Shown here: in pieces, positions 44,201 to 52,741 of the stretch
Layout of the letters: each line of letters opens with the position of its first letter
How positions within the stretch are numbered: position 1 is the first letter of the stretch
Assembly (NCBI RefSeq): GCF_022846615.1
Contig: NZ_AP025637.1
Coordinates: 3,249,001 to 3,313,000, forward strand
Direction: 5' to 3'
Source: Roseomonas fluvialis
Lineage (GTDB): Bacteria; Pseudomonadota; Alphaproteobacteria; Acetobacterales; Acetobacteraceae
Length of the DNA: 64,000 nucleotides
Made by a program: the position numbers and the translations under genes
The notes under the pieces: model-generated
What the model was told of the DNA's origin: nothing
The model's database searches: none
The model's input: the letters and a program-made list of their open reading frames with translations, nothing else

Positions 44201-45048
44201 CGCCGCGGCGCGTCACGCTGTCTGCCCGCGATGGGCTTGCGGTCTCGGCCCTGGAATGGCCGGGGCCGGCGGATCGCGCGCCGGTGCTGGTGCTGTCGGG
44301 CATCTGCCGCACGGCGCTGGATGCGGTGACCATCGCGGCGCACCAGGCGGGCAAGCGGCGCGTGGTGGCACTCGACTACATCGGCCATGGCGAGAGCGCG
44401 CGCGCCACCGACCCCGCCCGCTACCGGCCCGAGGTCCTGATCCGCGACGTGATGGATGCCATGGCCGCACTGCACCTGCATGGCGTGGTGGTGGTCGGTA
44501 CGTCCTTCGGCGGGCTGGCGGCGATGGCGATATCCGTCATGCGCCCGGCGGCGATCGCGGCGGTGGTGCTGAACGACATCGGCCCGCGCATCGAACCCGT
44601 GGGGCGCGAGGCGGTGGTCGATTTCATCGGCACCGACCCCGCCTGCGCCACCTTCAACGAAGCCCTGGCCTGGTTCCGCGCGCGGCATCCGCCCATGCCG
44701 TTGCTGGATGACGCGGGCTGGCGCGACTTCGCCGCGCGCACCTACGCGCAGGGCGAGGACGCGCACTGGCATCCGCGCTGGGATATCCGCATTGCGCAGC
44801 AGGCGGTGGGCGATGCGGCGGGGCCGCCGCCTGATCTCTGGCCCTTCTTCGGCGCGCTGGCCACACGTCCGCTGCTGCTGGTGTGGGGCGAGGAAAGCCG
44901 GCTGCTGAGCGGCGCGACGGTGGCGCAGATGCAGCGCGAGGCGCCGGCGATGCGGCTGGCGGTGCTGCCGGGCACCGGCCATGCGCCGACGCTGGGCGAG
45001 GCGCCGGCAGCGACGGCGATCGAGGCCTTCCTGGACGGGCTGCCGTGA
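44197..45048 (+). CDS. Alpha/beta hydrolase
   Basis: 283 residues from the GTG at 44197. HGESAR follows the second strand, and the nucleophile elbow VVVGTSFGGLAAM has Ser103. The acid is likely in WGEESRLL and the His in PGTGHAPTLGE. The substrate is unknown. It is translationally coupled to the transglycosylase upstream and to pgpA downstream (GTGA overlap at 45045-45048). Confidence 0.88.
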   Translation: MTPRRVTLSARDGLAVSALEWPGPADRAPVLVLSGICRTALDAVTIAAHQAGKRRVVALDYIGHGESARATDPARYRPEVLIRDVMDAMAALHLHGVVVVGTSFGGLAAMAISVMRPAAIAAVVLNDIGPRIEPVGREAVVDFIGTDPACATFNEALAWFRARHPPMPLLDDAGWRDFAARTYAQGEDAHWHPRWDIRIAQQAVGDAAGPPPDLWPFFGALATRPLLLVWGEESRLLSGATVAQMQREAPAMRLAVLPGTGHAPTLGEAPAATAIEAFLDGLP

Positions 45049-45482
45049 CGGGCGCACACGCGGTCGCGACGCTGGGCGGGATCGGCCGGCTGAAGCCCGC
45101 ACCCGGCACCTGGGGGTCGCTGGTGGTCTTGCCCGCGGCGCTGCTCGGGCCGCTCGCCTGCGTCGTGCTGGCGGTCGCGGTCGCACTGGCGGGCTGGGCC
45201 GCGGTGCGCAGCGTGCTGGCCGAGGGCGGCGAGCAGGATCCTGGCTGGATCGTGGTGGACGAGGCGGCGGGGATGCTGCTGGCGCTCGTCGCCACGCCCG
45301 CAGGCTGGGGCTGGCTGGGCGTGGCGGCGGCCTTCGCGCTGTTCCGCTTCTTCGACATCGTGAAGCCCTGGCCGGTCTCCTGGGCGGATGGGCTGCATGG
45401 CGCGACCGGCGTGATGCTGGACGACGTGATCGCCGGTGCCATGGCCGGCGCGCTGCTGCTGCTGGCGGGAGGGTTGTGGTGA
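45045..45482 (+). CDS. pgpA: Phosphatidylglycerophosphatase A
   Basis: 145 residues from the GTG at 45045. GRLKPAPGTWGS (14-25), VVDEAAGM and FRFFDIVKPWPVS are PgpA motifs on a membrane-embedded helical protein. It removes phosphate from phosphatidylglycerophosphate. The GTG overlaps the preceding stop and its own stop overlaps the cinA ATG by one base, so three genes are coupled. Confidence 0.93.
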   Translation: MTGAHAVATLGGIGRLKPAPGTWGSLVVLPAALLGPLACVVLAVAVALAGWAAVRSVLAEGGEQDPGWIVVDEAAGMLLALVATPAGWGWLGVAAAFALFRFFDIVKPWPVSWADGLHGATGVMLDDVIAGAMAGALLLLAGGLW

Positions 45483-45961
45483 TGCTGCCGGAGGCGACAC
45501 TCGACCAGGCGCGCGCGGTGCTCGCGGCGCTCGAGGCACGGGGGCTGACCTTGGCCACGGCGGAATCCTGCACCGGCGGGCTGATCGCGGCCGCGCTGAC
45601 CGCCATCGCCGGGTCGTCCTCGGTCGTGATGGCGGGATTCGTGACCTATTCCAACGCGGCCAAGATGCGCATGGTCGGCGTGGGCGAGGCGACGCTCGCC
45701 GCCCATGGCGCGGTGAGCGAAGCGGTGGCGCGCGAGATGGCCGAGGGCGCACTGCGCGAAGCGGGCGTGGACATCGCGCTGTCCTGCACCGGCATCGCCG
45801 GGCCGGGCGGGGCCACGCCGGGCAAGCCGGTCGGGTTGGTGTTCATCGGTTGCGCGCGGCGCGGCGAAACGACGGTGGTCGAACGCCACGTTTTCCCGGG
45901 CGACCGCACCAGCGTGCGCGCGTTGACCGTGGCGGCGGCGCTGCGCCTCGCGGCGGCGTAA
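45482..45961 (+). CDS. cinA: CinA C-terminal domain / nicotinamide-nucleotide amidase
   Basis: 159 residues, the stand-alone CinA C-terminal domain. AESCTGG (27-33) contains the active-site Ser, and SCTGIAGPGG is the other signature. It deamidates NMN to nicotinate mononucleotide in pyridine-nucleotide recycling. The pgpA-cinA pairing is common in alphaproteobacteria. Confidence 0.92.
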   Translation: MLPEATLDQARAVLAALEARGLTLATAESCTGGLIAAALTAIAGSSSVVMAGFVTYSNAAKMRMVGVGEATLAAHGAVSEAVAREMAEGALREAGVDIALSCTGIAGPGGATPGKPVGLVFIGCARRGETTVVERHVFPGDRTSVRALTVAAALRLAAA

Positions 45962-46099
45962 TCGCGGGCGCGCCCGCTGACGGCACCGACACCCGACCAG
46001 AGGTCCGGCCGCGCGGCTTGACACCCTGCCGCCGCGCGCGTTCGGTGGCAGGGATCGCGCCGGGCACATGGCGTGGCACATTGGGAAGGAAGCCGTTCC

Positions 46100-47077
46100 A
46101 TGGACCGCCGCAGCCTTCTGCGCGCACTCGGCGCCGCGCCCCTTGTCCCCGCCCTGCCGGCGCGCGCCCAGGCACCCGCCTGGCGGCCCGACCGCCCCAT
46201 CCGCTTCGTCGTGGGCTTCGCCGCGGGCGGCAGCACCGACACCTCGGCGCGGATCGTCGCGAACGCGATCAGCCCGCGGCTCGGCCAGCCGGTGGTGGTC
46301 GAGAACCGCGTCGGCGCGGCGGGCAACATCGGCAGCGAGCATGTCGCGCGCAGCGCGCCGGATGGGCATACCTTCGTGGTGGCGTCGGTCGGCACGCATG
46401 CGACCAACCAGTTCCTGTACCGCGCCCTGCCCTTCCATGTGGCGCGGGATTTTTCCCCCGTCTCGCTCGTGCTTGTGAGTGCCGCGGTGATCGTGGTGAA
46501 GCCATCCCTGCCGGTGAACTCCGTGGCCGAGCTGGTGGCCTATGCGCGCGCCAATCCGGGGCGGCTCAACATCGGCACCAGCGGCGTGGGCGGCACGCAG
46601 CATTTCGCGGCCGCGCTGTTCGAGCAGCGCGCGGGCGTGCAGTTCACCCACGTGCCCTATCGCGGCGGCGCGCCGGCCATGCAGGACCTGGTGGGCGGTC
46701 GGCTCGACCTGGTGTTCTCGCCTCTGGCGGAGACCATGTCCTTCATCCAGTCCGGCCAGGTCCGCGCACTGGGGGTGACGCGGACCGAACGCATGCCGGC
46801 GCTGCCCGACATCCCCGCGATTGCCGACACCGTGCCGGGCTACGCCTTCAATTCCTGGATCGGCATCTTCGGCCCCGCGCGGCTGCCCGCGCCCATCGTC
46901 AATGCCATGTCGCAGGCGATCGCCGAGGGTGTGCGCCAGCCCGATGTGAACCGGCGCATGACGGAGCTCGGATACCTGCCGGTCGGCGGCGATGCCGAGG
47001 CCATGGCCGACCTGCAGCGGCGCGACCTGGCGCTGATGGAGGAACTGGTGCGCCTGACCGGCGCCAGCGCGGACTGA
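46100..47077 (+). CDS. Bug/TctC-type periplasmic solute-binding receptor
   Basis: 325 residues from the ATG at 46100 with GGAAGGA at 46084-46090; a GTG/ATG 9 codons earlier is less likely. The signal has DRRSLLRALGAAP and a cleavage region ARAQ. Mature motifs are IRFVVGFAAGGSTDTSAR, VVENRVGAAGNIGSEHVA and THVPYRGGAPAMQDLVGGR. Third orphan Bug receptor in the window; no TctAB partners nearby. Confidence 0.9.
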   Translation: MDRRSLLRALGAAPLVPALPARAQAPAWRPDRPIRFVVGFAAGGSTDTSARIVANAISPRLGQPVVVENRVGAAGNIGSEHVARSAPDGHTFVVASVGTHATNQFLYRALPFHVARDFSPVSLVLVSAAVIVVKPSLPVNSVAELVAYARANPGRLNIGTSGVGGTQHFAAALFEQRAGVQFTHVPYRGGAPAMQDLVGGRLDLVFSPLAETMSFIQSGQVRALGVTRTERMPALPDIPAIADTVPGYAFNSWIGIFGPARLPAPIVNAMSQAIAEGVRQPDVNRRMTELGYLPVGGDAEAMADLQRRDLALMEELVRLTGASAD

Positions 47078-47164
47078 GGCGCGCAGGCCACATCCGACGC
47101 ACAGCCTGCGCGCGACTCGCCCGCCGGGTTGCTCGCGCCGCGGGCGGCGGCGCATGTTGCGCCC

Positions 47165-47779
47165 ATGCGTGAACCGCCCGGCCCTGCGCGCCTGCGCCGC
47201 CGCCTGCTGCTGACGGCCCTGCCGGTCGCCGCGGCGGGCGCCGCACGCGCGGACCCTGCCCCCGCGGCCGAACCCGTCGCCCCGCAAGTGCTGGACATGC
47301 GCAGCTTCGCACAGCAGCCCCCGGTGCAGGACCGCCACCGCTGGATCTGGATCCAGAACGAGGCGCGCGAGGAAGTGGCGGTGGCCTACCGCACGGGGCA
47401 GGACTACGACATCCGCGCATTGGCGCGGCTGCAGCACCTGTTCCGCGACCTGCGGGCGAATATCGCGGGGCCGCTGCCGCCGCTGCTGCTCGACATGCTC
47501 TCGTTGATCCAGGAACGCTTCAACTATGCGCGGCCGATCCGGCTGATCTCGGGCTACCGCACGCCGGCGACGAATGCGTCATTGCCCTTCGCCGCGCCGA
47601 ACAGCCTGCACATGCGCGGCATGGCGGCGGATATCGTGGTGCCGGGCTTGTCGCAGGCGGATGTCTGCAGCCTGGCGATGATGTATTCGCAGCACCTGGG
47701 ATTCATGGGCGTGGGCTGGTACGGGTCCTTCACGCATGTGGATATCGGCCCCAAGGCATCCTGGAGCCGGATGCTGTAG
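47165..47779 (+). CDS. DUF882 (YcbK-like) secreted peptidase-fold protein
   Basis: 204 residues from the ATG at 47165. The signal (about 1-31) has RRRLLLTALPVAAAG. The D,D-peptidase/M15-like zinc site is suggested by SGYRTPATNASL, SLHMRGMAADIV (His and Asp) and FTHVDIG. Members are periplasmic; E. coli MepK (YcbK) is a murein endopeptidase, and the role here is inferred from that. Monocistronic. Confidence 0.87.
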   Translation: MREPPGPARLRRRLLLTALPVAAAGAARADPAPAAEPVAPQVLDMRSFAQQPPVQDRHRWIWIQNEAREEVAVAYRTGQDYDIRALARLQHLFRDLRANIAGPLPPLLLDMLSLIQERFNYARPIRLISGYRTPATNASLPFAAPNSLHMRGMAADIVVPGLSQADVCSLAMMYSQHLGFMGVGWYGSFTHVDIGPKASWSRML

Positions 47780-47910
47780 CTCGGGCTACCCTGCCCTGCC
47801 TCGCTGCGACGCCGCCGGTCCTTGCCTTCGCACGCATCCGGTCGTGGCCGGCCCTGGCACGCGGCGACGGGCTATATTGGCGGCGGAAGCGGCAGGGAGC
47901 GAGTGCGGCC

Positions 47911-49050
47911 ATGGATGACATCGTCGCCTCGGTGCAGGCCCATGAGGCGTGGCTCGATGAACGGCTCGCCGGCGCGACGCGGCGCGACGACCTCGACCGC
48001 AAGCATCTCAAGATGGCCGGCAGCGCCTTCGACTTCCTGCGCGCAACCTACTGGCGCTGGTGCGAGCACGCGCCCGGCCTGGCCGACACGCCGGTGGTGC
48101 TGTCGGTCGGCGACATCCATGTCGAGAATTTCGGCACCTGGCGCGATGTCGAGGGGCGCCTCGTCTTCGGCGTGAACGACTTCGATGAGGCGGCGCCGAT
48201 GCCATGGCCGCAGGACCCGCTGCGGCTGCTGGCCAGCGCCGTGATGGGCGCGCGGGAGAAGGCGCCCTGGGCGCCGCGGCAATCCTTCGCCGCATTGCTG
48301 CTCGCGGGCTATCGGGACGGGATCGCCGCTCCCCGGCCGCTGATCCTGGACGGCACGGGCGGCCTGTCCGACAGCCTGGTCGCGACCACTGAGGAAGACC
48401 ACCGGAGTTTCTGGGAGGAGGAGGAGGACGAGGCGAAGCAGCGCGCGGAGGATCCGCCAGCGCGGTTTCGGACTGTACTCGAACGCGCTTTCCCGCCTGA
48501 TGCGGTGATCGAAGACTTCTATGCGCGCGAGGCGGGGCTCGGCAGCCTGGGGCGGCCCCGCTTCGCCGCGCTGGCGCGGTTCCATGGCGGGCGCGCGCTG
48601 CGCGAGGCGAAGGCGCTGGTGCCCTCGGCTTGGACGCTGCGGCCAGATGCCTCGGCGGAGGCGAACCACACCGCCGCCGCGGCCGCCGGCGCACATCGTT
48701 CGCCCGATGCCTGGTTCGCGGTGCAGGACGGAATTGCGCGGCGGCGCCTGTCGCCGAACAACCGCAAGATCGAATTTCCGAAGAAGATATCCGGGCACAT
48801 GACGCCGCGGCCGCTGCACCCCGACATGCTGTACGCGATGGGCCACGACCTTGCGGCGATCCATGCGGGCACCGAGGGCGCCGCCGAGGCCATCGCGGCG
48901 GCGCTGGCCGGCAAGGGCGGCGACCCGGCCTGGCTGGAAGACGCGGCGATGCGTCTGGTGCAGCGGGTCGAGCAGGACCATGCGGCCTATGTCGCAGCCA
49001 ACCCCGATTTGGCGGCGAAGGCCTCGGAAAAGAAGAAGAAGAAGAAATAG
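47911..49050 (+). CDS. DUF2252 family protein
   Basis: 379 residues with no signal peptide. A kinase-like pattern is visible: VGDIHVENFGTW (catalytic-loop-like) and VFGVNDFDEAAPMPW (metal-binding-Asp-like). LLASAVMG, NRKIEFPKKISG and MGHDLAAIHA follow the family. A phosphotransfer function is inferred from the fold and not established. The C-terminus is a run of lysines from an AAG/AAA-rich tract. Monocistronic. Confidence 0.85.
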   Translation: MDDIVASVQAHEAWLDERLAGATRRDDLDRKHLKMAGSAFDFLRATYWRWCEHAPGLADTPVVLSVGDIHVENFGTWRDVEGRLVFGVNDFDEAAPMPWPQDPLRLLASAVMGAREKAPWAPRQSFAALLLAGYRDGIAAPRPLILDGTGGLSDSLVATTEEDHRSFWEEEEDEAKQRAEDPPARFRTVLERAFPPDAVIEDFYAREAGLGSLGRPRFAALARFHGGRALREAKALVPSAWTLRPDASAEANHTAAAAAGAHRSPDAWFAVQDGIARRRLSPNNRKIEFPKKISGHMTPRPLHPDMLYAMGHDLAAIHAGTEGAAEAIAAALAGKGGDPAWLEDAAMRLVQRVEQDHAAYVAANPDLAAKASEKKKKKK

Positions 49051-49200
49051 CGGCGCGCGCCGGCACCATCAGGGGCCGCTTGAGAAGACGCGCTTCGGCG
49101 CCGTCTCAAGGTCCGGCACGGGCCCGCACCCGACCCGGCCACCCGCATCGATATCCTGGGCTGGGGGGGCGGCTGGGGGTCGGAGTCGTCAAACCGGCAC

Positions 49201-50265
49201 TCAGGCGGCGAGTGCGAGGCGGATCTCGGCCACCGCCTCATCGATCATCGGCGCCGTCACATCGAGATGCGTGCAGGCGCGCACGCGGCCGCCGAGGCCG
49301 CTGACCGCCACGCCGCGCATGGTCAGCTTCGCCTGCAGCTGCTCGACCGTCATGCCGGTGCCCTTGATGTCGAAGAACACCAGGTTGGTGTCGGGTTCCT
49401 CGACCACCACGCCCTCGATTTGGCGCAGGCCGCGGGCGAGTGCCTTGGCGTTCGCGTGGTCCTCCGCGAGGCGATCGACATGGTGATCCAGCGCGTAGAT
49501 GCAGGCGGCCGCGCAGATGCCGGCCTGGCGCATGGAGCCACCCAGGCGCTGCTTCCAACGCCAGGCGCGACCAATGAATTCGGAATCGCCGCAGAGCACG
49601 GCGCCGAGTGGTGCGCCGAGGCCCTTGGTGAAGTCGAGCCACACGGAATCATAGCCGGCGACCATGTCCTTCGGCGCGATGCCCGCACCGACGCAGGCAT
49701 TCATCAGCCGCGCGCCGTCCATGTGGGTGGCCCAGCCCTGTTCGTGCGCGACATCCGCCACGGCATTCAGCTGCGCGAGCGGCCAGATGGCGCCGCCGCC
49801 GATGTTGGCGGTCTGCTCGACTTCCAGCAGGCGCTGCGGGGGCGCGTAGCGGGTCTTGGGGCGGATCGCGGCGCGCACGTCGTCGGCGGTGAACATGCCG
49901 CGCGGGCCCTTCATGGGCATGATCTGCACGCCGGTGAGCGCGGCGTGGGTACCGCCCTCGGAATGCAGGATGTGGCTCGTCTCGTGCGCGATGACCTCGT
50001 CGCCCTTGCCGCAATGGGTGAGGATGGCGATGACGTTGCACATGGTGCCCGACGGCAGGTACATCGCCGCCTCCTTGCCCATCAGCGCGGCCATGCGGTC
50101 ACACAGTTCGTGCACGGTGGGGTCGTCGCCGTGCTGCTCGTCGCCGACCTCGGCGCGCATCATGGCGTCCTTCATCGCGGGTGTGGGGCGCGTCTGCGTG
50201 TCGGAATACAGGTTGATGCGGGTCGGCGGCGCGCCGGCGGGCGGGCGGTTCGGGGCATGGACCAT
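49201..50265 (-). CDS. L-threonine aldolase (low specificity)
   Basis: 354 residues from the ATG at 50265. The PLP Lys214 is in WLDFTKGLGAPLGA. SDTQTRPTPAM near the start, His94 in IAHETSH and HMDGARLMNA (180-190) are threonine-aldolase motifs. It cleaves threonine to glycine and acetaldehyde. It is divergent from the DUF1185 gene with 71 bp between start codons. Confidence 0.92.
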   Translation of the reverse strand: MVHAPNRPPAGAPPTRINLYSDTQTRPTPAMKDAMMRAEVGDEQHGDDPTVHELCDRMAALMGKEAAMYLPSGTMCNVIAILTHCGKGDEVIAHETSHILHSEGGTHAALTGVQIMPMKGPRGMFTADDVRAAIRPKTRYAPPQRLLEVEQTANIGGGAIWPLAQLNAVADVAHEQGWATHMDGARLMNACVGAGIAPKDMVAGYDSVWLDFTKGLGAPLGAVLCGDSEFIGRAWRWKQRLGGSMRQAGICAAACIYALDHHVDRLAEDHANAKALARGLRQIEGVVVEEPDTNLVFFDIKGTGMTVEQLQAKLTMRGVAVSGLGGRVRACTHLDVTAPMIDEAVAEIRLALAA

Positions 50266-50336
50266 GGGCGTGTCGTCCTGGCTGGAGTTGCGCGCAGGAT
50301 GCCCGCGGCGCGAGGATTGGGCCAGGGGGTGCCGTG

Positions 50337-50864
50337 ATGGTCGCAATCCGCAAGATCGCGCTGCTGCGCGAGGAAGCGTTTTCCGAGATGGGCGAGGCCG
50401 GCGCGCGGCCGGTGGTGCGCGCGGTGGCGATGGTGGTGATCGCGAACCCCTTCGCCGGGCGGTTCGTCGCAGACCTGTCTGAACTGGTGGAGGCGGGCGG
50501 CGTGCTGGCCGCGCGCGTCGCATCCGACCTGGTACGGATGCTGGCAGGGCCGGCGGTGGCCTATGGCAAGGGCGCGATCGTGGGTGCGGCCGGGGAGATC
50601 GAGCACGGCCACGCGCTGCTGCATCCGAAGATGGGCGCGCCGCTGCGGGCTGCGATCGGCGGTGGGGCCGCGCTGATCCCTTCTGCGGCGAAGGTGGGCG
50701 CCGTGGGATCGGCGCTGGATCTCCCGCTCGGCCACAAGGACGATGCCTGGTCGCGCGGGCATTTCGACGCGATGACCGTCAGCCTGGGCGACGCACCGCG
50801 CCCCGACGAGATCCTGGTGGCGATGGCGCTGTGTGACGGCGGCCGCCTGCTGCCCCGAATCTGA
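50337..50864 (+). CDS. DUF1185 (amino-acid synthesis family) protein
   Basis: 175 residues from the ATG at 50337, preceded by AGGGGG at 50324-50329; the GTG directly before it is an alternative. The pattern VAIRKIALLREEAF, VVIANPFAGRF, YGKGAIVGAAGEIEHGHA and PLGHKDDAWSRGHFDA is that of DUF1185. The function is not established; the family name comes from weak genetic association with amino-acid biosynthesis. Divergent from threonine aldolase. Confidence 0.85.
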   Translation: MVAIRKIALLREEAFSEMGEAGARPVVRAVAMVVIANPFAGRFVADLSELVEAGGVLAARVASDLVRMLAGPAVAYGKGAIVGAAGEIEHGHALLHPKMGAPLRAAIGGGAALIPSAAKVGAVGSALDLPLGHKDDAWSRGHFDAMTVSLGDAPRPDEILVAMALCDGGRLLPRI

Positions 50865-50873
50865 TCGCGGGGT

Positions 50874-50930
50874 CCGGGGGGCACGCATGCCCCCCGGTGG
50901 GGTGCAGGGGCAGCGCCCCTGCCCTTTTGG
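50874..50930 (+). terminator. Double hairpin terminator after the DUF1185 gene
   Basis: The first hairpin CCGGGGGGCA / TGCCCCCCGG (50874-50897) has a CGCA loop. The second is GCAGGGGC-AGC-GCCCCTGC (50904-50922), followed by CCTTTT. Only the second has a T-run, so plus-strand termination is the likely role. Confidence 0.75.
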
Positions 50931-52436
50931 CTACCCCGCCAGCACGTACCCATACACCTTGTTGCTGCGATCCCCGCCCGTTGCGGCGTAATCGCGCTTC
51001 ACGCGCGCGACGCCGTCATCCTCGAGCCCCGCGCGACGCCAGTCGTAATTGTACATGCGCGCCGAGGTGCCGCCGAAGATCGCTGTCTTGACCGGCCCGT
51101 CCGCGGGCCCGAGCGGTGCGAAGCCGTGCTGGCGCTGCATCGCCTCCGGGATTTCCAGCCGCCGAAGCGCCTCGATCTGCCATTGCGGGGAGCCGGTCCA
51201 GATCGCGTCCGTGCCCCAGACCACGTGGTCGGCACCGAGCCCGCGGATCAGCGTGCCCATCAGCGCGGCGCAGAGGCCTGGTTCGATCACCGTGGTCTGC
51301 GCGAAGATCTGGCCGAGGTCGCCATAGACGTTGGTGACGCCGTATTTCGCCGGGATCTCCGACAGTTCCGTGGTCCAGTCGACGCGGCCGGTGCGGTTGA
51401 ACTGCTCGACGCCCATGCCGGCGCCGCCGCCGCCGGTCCAGCGATAGGCGGAGTGGTAGATAACGAAGTTGATCTGCGGCCAGTCCTTCGCGGCCTTGCC
51501 GACATCGTCCACGCCGGCATAGGGCAGGAGGTGGGGGAATTGCTGCGTCACCTGCTGCGGGAACAGCCCCTTGTGCACGCAGACGATGTTGGTGCCTGCG
51601 CGCAGGATGCGTTCGTAGAAAGGGTACATCAGGCGTTCGTCGTCCATCCGCCAGGGATGGATGGCCAGGTGCTTGTTGGTGTTGTCGCCGATCGTGTAGC
51701 CCTTCCAGGAGTCCGGGCGGAGTTGTTCGATGCAGCGCTCGACCTCGTCCATCCAGCCGGGCTGGCCCGGGGTAAAGATGGCGTGGGAAAGCACGCGGCG
51801 GCGCCCGGCGGCGTCGTTCACGCGCTTGCGGGCATCGAACTTCATGTCGTTGGTGAGGAACCAGTCGATCGGTTCCTCCGACGGGGCGCCGGAGATCAGC
51901 GCGACCTTGGTGTCGGAATCGAGGAAGACCTCCTTGAACCAATTGGCCTCCATCAGGTCCTGGATGGTCTGGTCACGGCCCACCAGGTCGGGGTTCCAGC
52001 CGGCCTGGCCGACGGCGCGGCGCGCGTTCACGAAGGTCATGATGCGCGTGTCGGGGCGCAGGAAATGCGTGTGCACGTCCATGATGAACTGGTCGCGCAG
52101 GGTTGCGAGGCGCGCATCCGCCGCACCGGGTGTCTGGGCTTCCGCGCGGGAGACGGCGTAGAGCGGGCCGTGCACCTCGTTCATGGCGACGAAGGCGGCG
52201 GCCATGCCGGCGGCGGTCTGGAGGAAGCGGCGGCGGCCCAGGCCCTGCGCGCCGCCGATCTCGTCGGCCATCTGCTTGATGCGCGCCTCGACCTGCTTCT
52301 GCTTGTCGGTCTGGGGCATCGGCCAGAATTCGTCGGAGGAAGCGACCTGGGTCGGGATCGGCGAGGGGAACATGGCGTTCTCCTCATCCGCGGCGCGCAG
52401 TTGCGCGAGGTCGTCGTCGGTGAGGAAACCGCCCAT
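50931..52436 (-). CDS. Amidohydrolase-family metal-dependent hydrolase with internal Tat motif
   Basis: 501 residues from the ATG at 52436 (GGGAGAAAG upstream). A twin-arginine stretch GRRRFLQTAAGMAAAF is at 67-82, after an unusual 66-residue acidic and helical N-terminus. DVHTHF (120-125) starts the amidohydrolase_2 metal site, and later His and Asp residues lie in VCVHKGLFP, IYHSAYRW and VVWGTDAIW. It probably decarboxylates or hydrolyses an aromatic or related substrate in the periplasm. No partner gene is adjacent. Confidence 0.88.
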   Translation of the reverse strand: MGGFLTDDDLAQLRAADEENAMFPSPIPTQVASSDEFWPMPQTDKQKQVEARIKQMADEIGGAQGLGRRRFLQTAAGMAAAFVAMNEVHGPLYAVSRAEAQTPGAADARLATLRDQFIMDVHTHFLRPDTRIMTFVNARRAVGQAGWNPDLVGRDQTIQDLMEANWFKEVFLDSDTKVALISGAPSEEPIDWFLTNDMKFDARKRVNDAAGRRRVLSHAIFTPGQPGWMDEVERCIEQLRPDSWKGYTIGDNTNKHLAIHPWRMDDERLMYPFYERILRAGTNIVCVHKGLFPQQVTQQFPHLLPYAGVDDVGKAAKDWPQINFVIYHSAYRWTGGGGAGMGVEQFNRTGRVDWTTELSEIPAKYGVTNVYGDLGQIFAQTTVIEPGLCAALMGTLIRGLGADHVVWGTDAIWTGSPQWQIEALRRLEIPEAMQRQHGFAPLGPADGPVKTAIFGGTSARMYNYDWRRAGLEDDGVARVKRDYAATGGDRSNKVYGYVLAG

Positions 52437-52741
52437 CGTCTTTCTCCCTGCCGCTGCGGCGGGGAAAGTCTCGACCGGGCGCCCCGTGGGTTGCAAGCGT
52501 GGCGTGCAGGGGCGGCGTCGGGATGCGATCACGCCAGCGTGCAGCATGGCGCCGCGTGGGAAGATGCGCACAGGCCCGGGGCATCGCGCAGGGCGGCGGC
52601 GAAGGTTGACGGCCCCATGTTTTGACCTGACCGTCCGCCGCGGCGCGGCGTGGCCGTGCAGACCGGGCATGCCCACTGCATCGTCCTGCCGCGGATACGC
52701 GCCAGCCCGCGACGGCGGGGCGACGCGCGAGCGCGACATGA
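52437..52741. other. Divergent intergenic region, amidohydrolase / GT61
   Basis: Gene-free spacer with the ribosome-binding site of the amidohydrolase gene at its left end. The only less GC-rich spot is around 52600-52635 (GGTTGACGGCCCCATGTTTTGACC), a plausible promoter location. I see no repeats, RNA gene or other convincing signal. Confidence 0.4.

Noticed and set aside
44654..47437. 927-codon minus-strand open frame
   Set aside because: It lies opposite the hydrolase, pgpA, cinA and Bug receptor genes, all with clear motifs. No domain is visible in the frame itself.
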